Shown here piece by piece: positions 1 to 8,358 of a stretch of 64,000 nucleotides of DNA. This DNA is from an uncultured Alistipes sp. (GTDB taxonomy: Bacteria > Bacteroidota > Bacteroidia > Bacteroidales > Rikenellaceae). Position 1 is the stretch's first letter. Each line of letters opens with the position of its first letter. The stretch lies in assembly GCA_944326855.1 (NCBI GenBank), contig CALVFO010000035.1:1-64000 (forward strand), written 5' to 3'. The translations under genes and the position numbers were made by a program. A model generated the notes under the pieces. The model saw only the letters and a program-made list of their open reading frames with translations, was not told where the DNA came from and did no database searches.

Positions 1-140
1 TTGGTGGGATAATAGTTGAAGATCCCGGTTTTGGTCAGCCCGACGCTGTGGGCGATCATTTGCAGGCTGACTCCCTCGTAATTCTTCGACATAAAGAGTT
101 GCAGGGCATTTTGCAGAATCTCTTCCCGATTGGTTTTCAT
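1..140 (-). CDS. TetR/AcrR-family transcriptional regulator, N-terminal part
   Basis: The gene runs off the left edge, so only the first 46 codons (from the ATG at 140) are present. They form the N-terminal DNA-binding domain of the TetR family: a first helix with ILQNALQLFM, then the helix-turn-helix with SLQMIAHSVGLTKTGIFNYY. The residues after the turn (T-K-T-G-I-F-N-Y-Y-P-T) match the usual TetR recognition-helix ending. The ligand-binding domain lies outside the window, so neither ligand nor targets can be named. A TAnnTTTG -7 element sits 22 bases upstream of the start. Confidence 0.85.
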   Translation of the reverse strand, partial: MKTNREEILQNALQLFMSKNYEGVSLQMIAHSVGLTKTGIFNYYPT

Positions 141-161
141 GTTTAGCCGTTTTTGTACACT

Positions 162-169
162 CAAAGATA
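162..169 (-). promoter_or_regulatory. -7 element of the TetR-family gene
   Basis: On the minus strand this reads TATCTTTG, a perfect match to the Bacteroidetes -7 consensus TAnnTTTG, 22 bases before the ATG at 140. No clear TTTG -33 box was found at the expected distance. Confidence 0.55.
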
Positions 170-859
170 CTATCATTATTCGGGAAAATGGCCATGTTTT
201 TCCATTGAATGTTGCCTCTTTTTGTAATGTCAGTGGGTTTTATAGCTCCAATGTCCCCCTTTTTATTTTATGAAGTTTTACGATACGGTTGTACGTTTTG
301 CGATTTTTTGTCTTTTCCTCCTGTCGCCTCAGACCGTCTCAAACGGTGCGGTTTGTTTGCGCAAATTTCATTGATTATTGCATAATATATTGATAATCAA
401 TATTGATAAATTTCTTCAACGAGGAAGAATATTAATGTTCTTCGAATAGATTAAACAACTAAATACCAGCGCAACAGACAATAAAAATTTGTTTGTCGCG
501 TTGGTGTTTTATGGCCTTATAGGGTATGATTATCGGTCGGGCAGGCAATCTGCGCCCCGCAACGAATACCGTTTTCCCCAAAACCGGTCAAGGGGGGAAA
601 AGCGGTTGAATTTGCCGATTAAAAAAACAGTAACCTGCACGCCATCTCGAATCGAGGCTGAAACCCTCGGGCGAGATCATGCGCCGAATGATCGATTGAA
701 TGGTAATCCTGCTGAGGGATCCGTCAATCGATCGGACAGTTTGGTCGATTCATTTGTGTCAGACAGAGTTTTTCAAACAGAAAAATAGCATGTCGATCCT
801 CCGGATTAATTACAGAAAATAACTTCAGCCCTTCCACTGCACCCCAAAATTTCTTTCCC
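170..859. other. Intergenic region, no convincing gene
   Basis: About 690 bases lie between the TetR gene and the beta-barrel gene. The part from about 170 to 480 is AT-rich and contains a 17-bp palindrome at 387-403 beside further copies of TTGATWA. The part from 480 to 850 is ordinary in composition; its open frames have no recognisable product, signal or start context. I see no RNA gene here. Confidence 0.5.
387..403. promoter_or_regulatory. AT-rich 17-bp palindrome, possible operator
   Basis: The sequence ATATTGAT-A-ATCAATAT has perfect 8-bp arms around one central base. Related TTGATTA and TTGATAA motifs flank it on both sides. The size and symmetry suit a homodimeric regulator such as the TetR protein encoded about 250 bp away, but the distance is large and no promoter was seen directly beside it. 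AT-rich palindromes can also arise by chance. Confidence 0.3.
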
Positions 860-1402
860 ATGAAAAAACTGCTTATTCTTGTCAGTATCATGTGCCTGCC
901 AGCCATTCTGGAGGCCCAAACGCCGAGCCGGTTCCACATCGTCGTGGATTATCATTACAACCTCAGCCTGAGCGAACGCTATATGGGAGAGAGTTTCACC
1001 CGTTCCGACGGCTATCGCATACACGGTAATTCGCTGCATCTCACAGCGCTTTACAATATATCGAACCGCGTCTCTGCCGGTGCGGGCCTCGGACTCGACC
1101 GTTATGAAGAACCCGGATACAATACACTCCCTGTTTTCAGTACGTTTCGCTATCGCCCGATAAAAAGTTTTCTCGACACCTATCTTTATACAAACCTGGG
1201 ATATGCCATCGGCCATGAACAAAACCTCTATGCCGGATGGATGTGGGATGCCGGCATCGGCTACACCAAAATGTTCTATCGGCATTTCGGTCTGAATTTT
1301 CAATTCGGATATAATTTTAAATCGTTTCGGGTGCCCCTGAACGACATAATGCAATCCAATCTCCGCCATTCGCTCTCATTCGGAGTCGGAGTGGTATTCT
1401 GA
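860..1402 (+). CDS. Putative outer-membrane beta-barrel protein (180 aa)
   Basis: The product starts with a lysine pair and a hydrophobic stretch ending in ILEAQ, a typical Bacteroidetes signal peptide cleaved near residue 19-20. The rest has alternating aromatic and polar strands (for example HLTALYNISNRVSAGAGLGL and GLNFQFGYNF) and ends in valine-valine-phenylalanine; a terminal aromatic residue is common for barrels inserted by the BAM machinery. No specific family is recognised. It stands alone, followed by a small hairpin. No TAnnTTTG element is clear upstream, so its promoter is not identified. Confidence 0.7.
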   Translation: MKKLLILVSIMCLPAILEAQTPSRFHIVVDYHYNLSLSERYMGESFTRSDGYRIHGNSLHLTALYNISNRVSAGAGLGLDRYEEPGYNTLPVFSTFRYRPIKSFLDTYLYTNLGYAIGHEQNLYAGWMWDAGIGYTKMFYRHFGLNFQFGYNFKSFRVPLNDIMQSNLRHSLSFGVGVVF

Positions 1403-2233
1403 TGTTTACCGGAATGAACCGTCGAATCGAAAAGGGACTGAAAACAGTCCCGGTCTGAAACAATCCGACCCGTGATTCACAGGCTCCATCCGCAGGGAAC
1501 GACCTGTTCTGTCATGCGAATTGTAGGCAGGATCGGTCCGATTCGTACCGAAAAAGTTTGAGGCAGGCATTATCCTATTGAAGGCAGCGGTTCAGAATCA
1601 GGTCATATCCATTTCAGAGCCCATCGTAAGAGGCCCGTCAGATACCCCACAACAGCCGACCAAAAACAAATATCCTCTCATTCTGTCGAGTACAACGAAC
1701 CTTATGCGGAAGCATTGCGACTGGTTTCCGAGCGAAGAACCGCCCCTGAAACGTTCCTCCCGACCCAAGGTCGTCTCCGGGGCACCCCAAGGCATTCGCT
1801 TCGGCATGCCCCATCGCACAGTATGACAGGAGACTGTTGCCGCTGGTTCTCCAATCACAGAAACGCCGCTGGAATCGACGAAACGGCCCCAACCCGTCAA
1901 CCCGAAAATAAAAAACCAGAGATTGAACTTCCGTAACGAAATACGGCCATCCATTTTGCCACAACCGGCATTCGATTTTCTCCTGAAATCCTTCTGAATA
2001 GAGATCCTCAGCGGAAGAATCCCGCTGCACAGTCCGTCATCCCGTCCAAGAACGAAAAGACGCGAAACGGTTGATTTCCAACGAGATCCGGCAGTCCGGA
2101 ACAGAGACAAAAATGTCATTTCGGAAGAAAATTTATCCCCATACTTTACGCTGCATTAGCCACCCAGATTGAGCCAACGATGCTCCTTACAAACAGGCCC
2201 TACCCCCAAACTATTCAAGGTCGAAACCCGAAA
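1403..2233. other. Gene-poor intergenic region
   Basis: About 830 bases without a recognisable gene. A short hairpin follows the beta-barrel gene. Between about 1580 and 2120 both strands carry moderately long open frames, but their translations are rich in Arg, Gly and Ser, resemble no family, and lack plausible start regions. It could be a decayed gene or plain spacer. Confidence 0.45.
1434..1451 (+). terminator. Small hairpin after the beta-barrel gene
   Basis: GGGACTG and CAGTCCC form a 7-bp stem with an AAAA loop, 32 bases after the stop. No T-run follows, so termination activity is uncertain. Confidence 0.35.
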
Positions 2234-2265
2234 TTTGGCGAACCGACATATTTTTTCTACCTTTC
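2234..2265 (+). promoter_or_regulatory. Promoter of the nagB operon
   Basis: TTTG at 2234-2237 and TACCTTTC at 2258-2265 are separated by 20 bases. This matches the Bacteroidetes -33/-7 promoter layout except for the last base of the -7 box. The ATG of the first gene lies 24 bases downstream. Confidence 0.6.
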
Positions 2266-2289
2266 AGGGTTATTTTAAGAGAGTCGATT

Positions 2290-4230
2290 ATGGCAACACG
2301 AAATTACAAACTCAAGAAAGAAGGAGGGTTAGCTCCGGGAGCCGATCCGGCGGACATTATCCGTAAATTCGAAAAAGTCTTTACGAACATATATTCGTCG
2401 GAGGCCAGCGGATCGATGTATATCGCTCGCGAAATCGAAAACTGCATCCGCGAAAAACAAACCCTCGGAGAAATGTGCATTCTGGGCATCACCACCGGAA
2501 AATCTCCGGTCGGAGTTTTTCGGGCTCTGGTCGATATTCACCGCAATGAAGGATTGAGTTTCAAAAACGTCGTCGTATTCAGCCTCGATGAGTTTTTCCC
2601 GATCTATCCCAAGGAACAACAAAGCCGCAACTACCTGATCCACGAAAGTCTGCTGAACCATATCGACATCCTGCCGGAAAATATCCATATCCCGGACGGC
2701 ACCCTGCCTCAGGAAAAAGTGACCGCATTCTGTAAAGAATACGAAAGTCTGATCGAACAGTACGACGGTCTCGACCTGTTGATTCTGGGCACCGGCGTAC
2801 AAGGACAGATCGGATTCAACGAACCGGGATCATATACCAATACCCGCACCCGACTCGTTGCGTTGGGAAACGAAAGCCGTAAAGCCGTCAGCTCGATTTT
2901 TTACGGGATCGACAACGTTCCGCGCAAAGCCATCACCATGGGTCTGGCCACCATTCTGGATGCCAAACGGGTGATTCTGATGGCTTGGGGGGAAGACAAG
3001 GCCGATGTGGTCAAAGCCATTGTCGAAGGCAAAGAAGATGCAGCCATTCCGGCAACCTGCCTGCAAAAACACGAAAACATGGAAGTGGTCGTGGACGAAG
3101 GCGCGGCACAGGAACTGACCCGTATCAAGACGCCCTGGCTGGTAGGAACCTGCACCTGGCCTCCCCGGTTTATCCGCACGGCCGTATTATGGCTCTGCAA
3201 AAAGGTGCATAAACCCATTCTGAAACTAACCTATCAGGACTATATCGACAACCGGCTCGGCCAGTTACTGGAAATCACCGGCCGCGCATACGACAATATT
3301 AACATTCAGGTTTTCAACGACTTGCAACACACCATCACCGGATGGCCGGGCGGCAAACCCAATGCCGACGATTCGACCCGTCCGGAACGGGCGACGCCCT
3401 ACCCAAAGCGGGTCGTGATATTCAGCCCCCACCCCGACGATGACGTCATTTCGATGGGAGGGACATTCATGCGTCTGATCGCACAAGGACACGATGTACA
3501 TGTGGCTTATCAGACTTCGGGTAATATCGCCGTGATGGACGATGTGGTATTACAGACGTTGGATACCGCCCGGGAATGCGGTTTTGCCGATCGTTATGAC
3601 GAAGTGTGCCGGATCATCCGCAACAAACGCAAAGGAGAACCCGAACCACTGGAACTTCGCCAACTGAAAGGCTCCATCCGCAGGGCCGAAGCCAAAGCCG
3701 CCTGCCGCCAGATGGGATTGAACGACGAACAGAAAATCCATTTCCTGAACATGCCGTTCTATGAAACGGGAGGCGTCAAAAAGGGGCTGTTGACCGACAA
3801 AGACATCCAGATCGTCGTCGATCTGTTGCGTCAGGTGAAACCTCACCAGATTTACGCGGCCGGCGACCTTTCCGATCCGCACGGAACCCACCGGGTCTGC
3901 ATCGAAGCCGTTTTGGCTGCCATGGAAATCGTACGCGACGAACCTTGGGTCAAAGAGTGTCGGCTGTGGCTCTACCGAGGAGCCTGGCAGGAATGGGATC
4001 TCGACATGGTAGATATGGCCGTGCCGCTGAGTCCCGACGAAGTGCTCCAAAAACGACATGCCATATATCGACATGTATCGCAGAAAGATGTCGTTCCCTT
4101 CCCGGGAGAAGACAAACGGGAATTCTGGCAGCGTGCCGAAGAACGAAATCAAAATACCGCCCAACTGTACGATCAACTGGGCATGGCCGAATATCAGGCT
4201 ATCGAGGTATTCGTACGCCTGAAGATTTAA
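2290..4230 (+). CDS. NagB-like domain fused to LmbE/PIG-L deacetylase domain
   Basis: The 646-residue protein has two parts. Residues about 20-285 are a glucosamine-6-phosphate deaminase (NagB) fold; residues about 372-646 are an LmbE-type zinc deacetylase with the metal motif HPDDD at 381-385 and a later DPHGTH. This fusion is familiar in Bacteroidales and is usually annotated nagB. In E. coli NagB the active site uses Asp72, Asp141, His143 and Glu148. Here Asp100 and Glu178 are kept, but the loop reads GVQGQIGFNEP, so the positions of Asp141 and His143 are Gln171 and Gln173. The deaminase half may therefore be inactive or altered, leaving a deacetylase joined to a sugar-phosphate-binding domain. 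A canonical NagB gene follows after 30 bases, probably in the same operon, so deacetylation and deamination of amino-sugar phosphates could be coupled (inference). Confidence 0.85.
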   Translation: MATRNYKLKKEGGLAPGADPADIIRKFEKVFTNIYSSEASGSMYIAREIENCIREKQTLGEMCILGITTGKSPVGVFRALVDIHRNEGLSFKNVVVFSLDEFFPIYPKEQQSRNYLIHESLLNHIDILPENIHIPDGTLPQEKVTAFCKEYESLIEQYDGLDLLILGTGVQGQIGFNEPGSYTNTRTRLVALGNESRKAVSSIFYGIDNVPRKAITMGLATILDAKRVILMAWGEDKADVVKAIVEGKEDAAIPATCLQKHENMEVVVDEGAAQELTRIKTPWLVGTCTWPPRFIRTAVLWLCKKVHKPILKLTYQDYIDNRLGQLLEITGRAYDNINIQVFNDLQHTITGWPGGKPNADDSTRPERATPYPKRVVIFSPHPDDDVISMGGTFMRLIAQGHDVHVAYQTSGNIAVMDDVVLQTLDTARECGFADRYDEVCRIIRNKRKGEPEPLELRQLKGSIRRAEAKAACRQMGLNDEQKIHFLNMPFYETGGVKKGLLTDKDIQIVVDLLRQVKPHQIYAAGDLSDPHGTHRVCIEAVLAAMEIVRDEPWVKECRLWLYRGAWQEWDLDMVDMAVPLSPDEVLQKRHAIYRHVSQKDVVPFPGEDKREFWQRAEERNQNTAQLYDQLGMAEYQAIEVFVRLKI

Positions 4231-4260
4231 CGAGACTATAACCTTACACCTTTTAGATTC

Positions 4261-5079
4261 ATGAGACTGATCATCCAACCTGACAATGCCTCGGTCGGCC
4301 AATGGGCCGCCGCATACATCGTTCGCAAAATCAAGGAACACCAAAAACGTACGGACCGACCTTTCGTATTGGGTCTGCCCACCGGATCGACCCCGCTGAG
4401 CACCTATCAGGAACTGATCCGTTACAACCAGGCCGGTATCGTCTCGTTTGCCAACGTCAAGACTTTCAACATGGACGAATATGTAGGCATTCCGAAGGAT
4501 CATCCCGAAAGCTACCATTCGTTCATGTGGAACAATCTGTTCAGCCACATCGACATCAAACCCGAAAACGTCAACATTCTGAACGGGAACGCTCCCGATC
4601 TGGCTGCTGAATGCGCTTCTTATGAACATCGCATAGCCGAAGCCGGAGGCATCGACCTGTTTTTGGGCGGCATCGGCCCCGACGGACACCTGGCATTCAA
4701 CGAACCGTTCTCGTCGCTCAACTCCCGCACCCGGGTCAAAACCCTGACCAAAGATACTCTGATCGCCAACTCCCGCTTCTTCGGCGGAGACCTCAATCAG
4801 GTTCCCAAGACCGCTTTGACCGTAGGCGTAGGAACGGTGATGAGCGCCCGAGAAGTGCTGATTCTGGCCATCGGACACAACAAAGCCCGCGCCCTGGCTG
4901 CCGGGGTGGAAGGAGCCTACAATCACCAATGGACCATCAGCGCCATTCAGGTACATCCGGCCGGCATACTGGTGTGCGACGAAGACGCCACCGACGAACT
5001 GAAAGTCGGCACTTACAAATACTTCAAGGACATCGAATCGGCCAACCTCGACCCGAAATCGATCCTGGCCTCTGAATAA
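4261..5079 (+). CDS. nagB: Glucosamine-6-phosphate deaminase
   Basis: The enzyme converts glucosamine 6-phosphate to fructose 6-phosphate and ammonia, feeding amino sugars into glycolysis. The 272-residue length is normal. All catalytic residues fall at the E. coli positions: Asp72 in NMDEYVG, and Asp141, His143 and Glu148 in [11 protein letters not shown]. The phosphate-binding LPTGSTP lies at 39-45. It is 30 bases behind the NagB-LmbE fusion with no promoter visible between them, so they are probably co-transcribed. This copy is the one expected to be active. Confidence 0.93.
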   Translation: MRLIIQPDNASVGQWAAAYIVRKIKEHQKRTDRPFVLGLPTGSTPLSTYQELIRYNQAGIVSFANVKTFNMDEYVGIPKDHPESYHSFMWNNLFSHIDIKPENVNILNGNAPDLAAECASYEHRIAEAGGIDLFLGGIGPDGHLAFNEPFSSLNSRTRVKTLTKDTLIANSRFFGGDLNQVPKTALTVGVGTVMSAREVLILAIGHNKARALAAGVEGAYNHQWTISAIQVHPAGILVCDEDATDELKVGTYKYFKDIESANLDPKSILASE

Positions 5080-5116
5080 ACGATAGCACTATTCCAAAAC
5101 CAACACGCATACTTAC

Positions 5117-6793
5117 GTGGCAGACGAAAAAATCATCTTTTCCATGGTGGGCGTCAGCAAAACGTTCACCAACCAGAAAAAAGTTCTCAACAACATTTAT
5201 CTCTCGTTCTTCTACGGAGCCAAAATCGGCATTATCGGTCTGAACGGCTCCGGGAAGTCGACCCTGATGAAAATCATCGCCGGACTGGACAAGAATTTCC
5301 AGGGCGAAGTGGTGTTTTCACCGGGCTATACGGTCGGTTATCTGGAACAGGACCCCCATTTGGACGACACGAAAACCGTCCGTGAAGTGGTCGAAGAAGG
5401 TTGCGCCGGTCTGGTGGCCCTGCTCAAGGAGTACGAAGAGGTCAACGCCCGGTTCATGGAACCCATGGACGACGACGAAATGGCCCGCCTGATCGAACGC
5501 CAGGGCGAACTGACCGAACAGATCGACAACCAGAACGGCTGGGAGCTGGATGCCATGCTCGAACGAGCCATGGATGCCCTGCGTTGTCCCGACCCTGACC
5601 AGTCCGTCAAACACCTTTCGGGCGGAGAGCGACGTCGGGTGGCTTTGTGTCGTCTGCTGCTGCAGCAACCCGACGTCCTGCTGTTGGACGAACCGACCAA
5701 CCACCTCGACGCCGAAAGCATCGACTGGCTGGAAGCCCACCTGCGTCAATACAAAGGGACGGTCATTGCCGTTACCCACGACCGTTATTTCCTGGACAAC
5801 GTGGCGGGATGGATTCTGGAACTCGACCGCGGCGAAGGGATTCCCTGGAAAGGAAACTATTCGAGCTGGCTGGAACAGAAGTCCAAACGCCTGGAAATGG
5901 AGGAAAAACAGGAAAGCAAACGACGCAAAACCCTGGAGCGCGAGTTGGAATGGGTGCGTATGGCTCCCAAGGCCCGTCAAGCCAAAAGCAAAGCCCGTCT
6001 GGCCGCCTATGACAAGATGCTCAACGAAGACAGCCGACAGAAAGAAGAAAAACTGGAAATCTTCATTCCGAACGGTCCCCGTTTGGGCGATGTGGTCATC
6101 GAAGCCCACGACGTATCGATGGGGTATGGAGATCGCTTGCTGTACGAACATCTCAACTTCACCTTACCTCCTGCCGGCATTGTAGGAGTCATCGGCCCTA
6201 ACGGCGTGGGAAAAACCACGCTGTTCCGTTTGATTATGGGCCTGGAAAAACCGCTGAGCGGAACCTTCCGGGTCGGCGAAACGGTCAAGATTGCCTATGT
6301 CGACCAGCAACACGCTTCGATCGATCCCGAAAAGACCGTCTATCAGGTTATTTCCCAGGACAGCGAACTGCTGCAACTGGGCGGACGAAGCGTCAATGCC
6401 CGGGCCTACGTTTCGCGGTTCAACTTCAGCGGCGCCGACCAGGAGAAAAAATGCGGCATGCTCTCGGGTGGCGAGCGCAACAGGCTCCATCTGGCCCTGG
6501 CCCTCAAGGAAGAAGGCAACGTCCTGTTGCTCGACGAACCGACCAACGATATCGACGTCAACACCTTACGGGCATTGGAAGAGGGTCTCGAAAACTTTGC
6601 GGGCTGTGCGGTGGTCATCTCGCACGACCGCTGGTTTCTGGATCGCATCGCCACTCACATTCTGGCGTTCGAAGGCGATTCGCAAGTGGTCTTTTTCGAA
6701 GGCAGTTACAGCGATTACGAAGAAAACAAACGCAAGCGCCTGGGAGACGATACGCCCCACCGCGTCAAATACCGCAAACTGGTAGCCGACTAA
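5117..6793 (+). CDS. ettA: ABC-F ribosome-associated ATPase EttA (energy-dependent translational throttle A)
   Basis: A soluble protein with two ATP-binding cassettes and no membrane segments. The first Walker A is GLNGSGKST near residue 41, the second GPNGVGKTT near 361; both cassettes have LSGGER signatures and LLLDEPTN Walker B motifs. The stretch GWILELDRGEGIPW and the linker resemble E. coli EttA very closely, which places it in the EttA subgroup rather than a resistance subgroup. EttA acts at the ribosomal E site and couples translation to ATP/ADP levels. The start is GTG at 5117, chosen because translation from it gives VADEK-IIFSM, matching the family N-terminus. It lies 37 bases after nagB. 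Confidence 0.9.
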   Translation: MADEKIIFSMVGVSKTFTNQKKVLNNIYLSFFYGAKIGIIGLNGSGKSTLMKIIAGLDKNFQGEVVFSPGYTVGYLEQDPHLDDTKTVREVVEEGCAGLVALLKEYEEVNARFMEPMDDDEMARLIERQGELTEQIDNQNGWELDAMLERAMDALRCPDPDQSVKHLSGGERRRVALCRLLLQQPDVLLLDEPTNHLDAESIDWLEAHLRQYKGTVIAVTHDRYFLDNVAGWILELDRGEGIPWKGNYSSWLEQKSKRLEMEEKQESKRRKTLERELEWVRMAPKARQAKSKARLAAYDKMLNEDSRQKEEKLEIFIPNGPRLGDVVIEAHDVSMGYGDRLLYEHLNFTLPPAGIVGVIGPNGVGKTTLFRLIMGLEKPLSGTFRVGETVKIAYVDQQHASIDPEKTVYQVISQDSELLQLGGRSVNARAYVSRFNFSGADQEKKCGMLSGGERNRLHLALALKEEGNVLLLDEPTNDIDVNTLRALEEGLENFAGCAVVISHDRWFLDRIATHILAFEGDSQVVFFEGSYSDYEENKRKRLGDDTPHRVKYRKLVAD

Positions 6794-6849
6794 TCGTCGA
6801 TTAGCCCCTACCCTGACAACAAGCAACAAAGAACTCTAAACAACCGATC

Positions 6850-8217
6850 ATGGGAGTACAAAAACCATCTATCCCGAAAGGAACCCGCGATTTCGGCCCC
6901 GCCGAAATGATCCGACGCAACTATATTTTCGACACGATAAAGGGTGTTTTCCAACTCTACGGTTACCTGCCGCTGGAAACCCCCGCCATGGAAAATCTCT
7001 CCACCCTGTTGGGCAAATACGGCGAAGAAGGCGACAGACTGCTGTTCAAGATTCTCAACTCGGGCGATTTTCTCAGCGGAGTCACCCCGGAACAATGGGA
7101 AGAAAAGAATCTGAACGCTCTTTCGGTACGCATGTGCGAAAAAGGGCTCCGTTATGACCTGACGGTGCCGTTTGCCCGCTATGTGGTCCAGCATCAGAGC
7201 GAAATTTCGTTTCCGTTCAAACGTTACCAGATTCAACCCGTATGGCGTGCCGACCGTCCGCAGAAAGGTCGTTACCGTGAATTCTACCAGTGCGATGTGG
7301 ACGTAATCGGCAGCCGAAGCCTGCTTCACGAAGTGGAATTGGCGGGTATCGTCGAGAAAGTATTCGAACGTCTGGGAATCGGCGTCATTCTGAAGATGAA
7401 CAACCGAAAGATTCTTTACGGAATTGCCGAAACCATCGGATATGCCGACAAGATGATGGATATCACCATCGCCATCGACAAGTTGGAAAAAATCGGGCTG
7501 GAAGCCGTCAATGCCGAACTGGCCGAAAAAGGGATCTCTGCCGAAGCCATTGCCGCCTTGCGTCCCATTTTGGAGCTTAGCGGCACAAACGCCGAAAAAC
7601 TCGCCCGACTGCGTGAAGTAATCGGCAACAGTGAAACCGGGCTGAAAGGCATCGAAGAGATGACGACCATCTTCGAATACGTCGACAAGCTGGACAGTAC
7701 CCTGACCGTAGAGCTCGACCTCTCGTTAGCTCGCGGACTGAACTATTACACGGGGGCCATTTTCGAGGTCAAAGCCCGGGACTACGCCATCGGCAGCATC
7801 TGCGGTGGGGGTCGTTACGACGACCTGACCGGTATTTTCGGGATGCCGGGCATGTCGGGAGTCGGCATTTCGTTCGGAGCCGATCGCATTTACGACGTCA
7901 TGACCGGTCTGAATCTCTTCCCCGATGAGGCCCAGGCCGTCACTCGAGTACTGTTTCTGAATTTCGGCGAACAGGAACAACTGCAGGCCTTACGTCTGAT
8001 GAAAGTGCTGCGTGAAGCCGGGATCTCCTGCGAGATCTATCCCGAAAATGCCAAGATGAAAAAACAGATGGAATACGCCAACCGTCGGGGGGTACCCTTC
8101 GTGGCCATTCTGGGCAGCAACGAGCTGGCTGAAGGCTGCGTAACCCTGAAAAATATGGGCAGCGGAGAACAACAAAGCGTCCCGTTCGACGATCTGCCGA
8201 AAGCTTTGGTGTTCTGA
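6850..8217 (+). CDS. hisS: Histidyl-tRNA synthetase
   Basis: Class II aminoacyl-tRNA synthetase charging tRNA-His. The N-terminus [10 protein letters not shown] is motif-typical. Motif 2 includes [20 protein letters not shown], and the histidine-specific signatures [10 protein letters not shown] and GGGRYDDL are present, followed by a C-terminal anticodon-binding domain. The 455-residue length is in the usual range. It lies 56 bases downstream of ettA and is followed by a GC-rich hairpin. Confidence 0.95.
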   Translation: MGVQKPSIPKGTRDFGPAEMIRRNYIFDTIKGVFQLYGYLPLETPAMENLSTLLGKYGEEGDRLLFKILNSGDFLSGVTPEQWEEKNLNALSVRMCEKGLRYDLTVPFARYVVQHQSEISFPFKRYQIQPVWRADRPQKGRYREFYQCDVDVIGSRSLLHEVELAGIVEKVFERLGIGVILKMNNRKILYGIAETIGYADKMMDITIAIDKLEKIGLEAVNAELAEKGISAEAIAALRPILELSGTNAEKLARLREVIGNSETGLKGIEEMTTIFEYVDKLDSTLTVELDLSLARGLNYYTGAIFEVKARDYAIGSICGGGRYDDLTGIFGMPGMSGVGISFGADRIYDVMTGLNLFPDEAQAVTRVLFLNFGEQEQLQALRLMKVLREAGISCEIYPENAKMKKQMEYANRRGVPFVAILGSNELAEGCVTLKNMGSGEQQSVPFDDLPKALVF

Positions 8218-8228
8218 TGTAACCTTCA

Positions 8229-8250
8229 GGGCCGCTCTAAGGAGCGGCCC
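8229..8250 (+). terminator. GC-rich hairpin after hisS
   Basis: GGGCCGCTC and GAGCGGCCC form a perfect 9-bp stem with a TAAG loop, 11 bases after the hisS stop. There is no T-run, so it may stabilise the 3' end rather than act as a full intrinsic terminator. Confidence 0.5.
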
Positions 8251-8297
8251 TGATCATTGACCGAAAATCGCACGCTTCTATACCTTCGACCCGAACT

Positions 8298-8319
8298 TTG
8301 TCGTTATATGCAACGACAA
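8298..8319. promoter_or_regulatory. Inverted repeat upstream of the S41 peptidase gene
   Basis: TTGTCGTT and AACGACAA are perfect 8-bp arms around ATATGC, about 40 bases before the chosen start of the peptidase gene. It could be an operator or a leader hairpin. Nothing identifies a regulator. Confidence 0.3.
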
Positions 8320-8358
8320 GGACTCGCCAAGGCCGCGATTACCAAAACTCTTCCGATC

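Noticed and set aside
489-788. A 99-codon open frame before the first beta-barrel gene
   Set aside because: It starts with TTG, has no recognisable domain or promoter box, and its composition is that of random sequence.
3550-4956. A 468-codon open frame antisense to the two nagB genes
   Set aside because: It mirrors conserved coding sequence on the other strand, spans the gap between two real genes, and its translation is like no family. The same applies to long antisense frames at 13463-14989, 23015-24808, 24998-26470 and 31249-32808.
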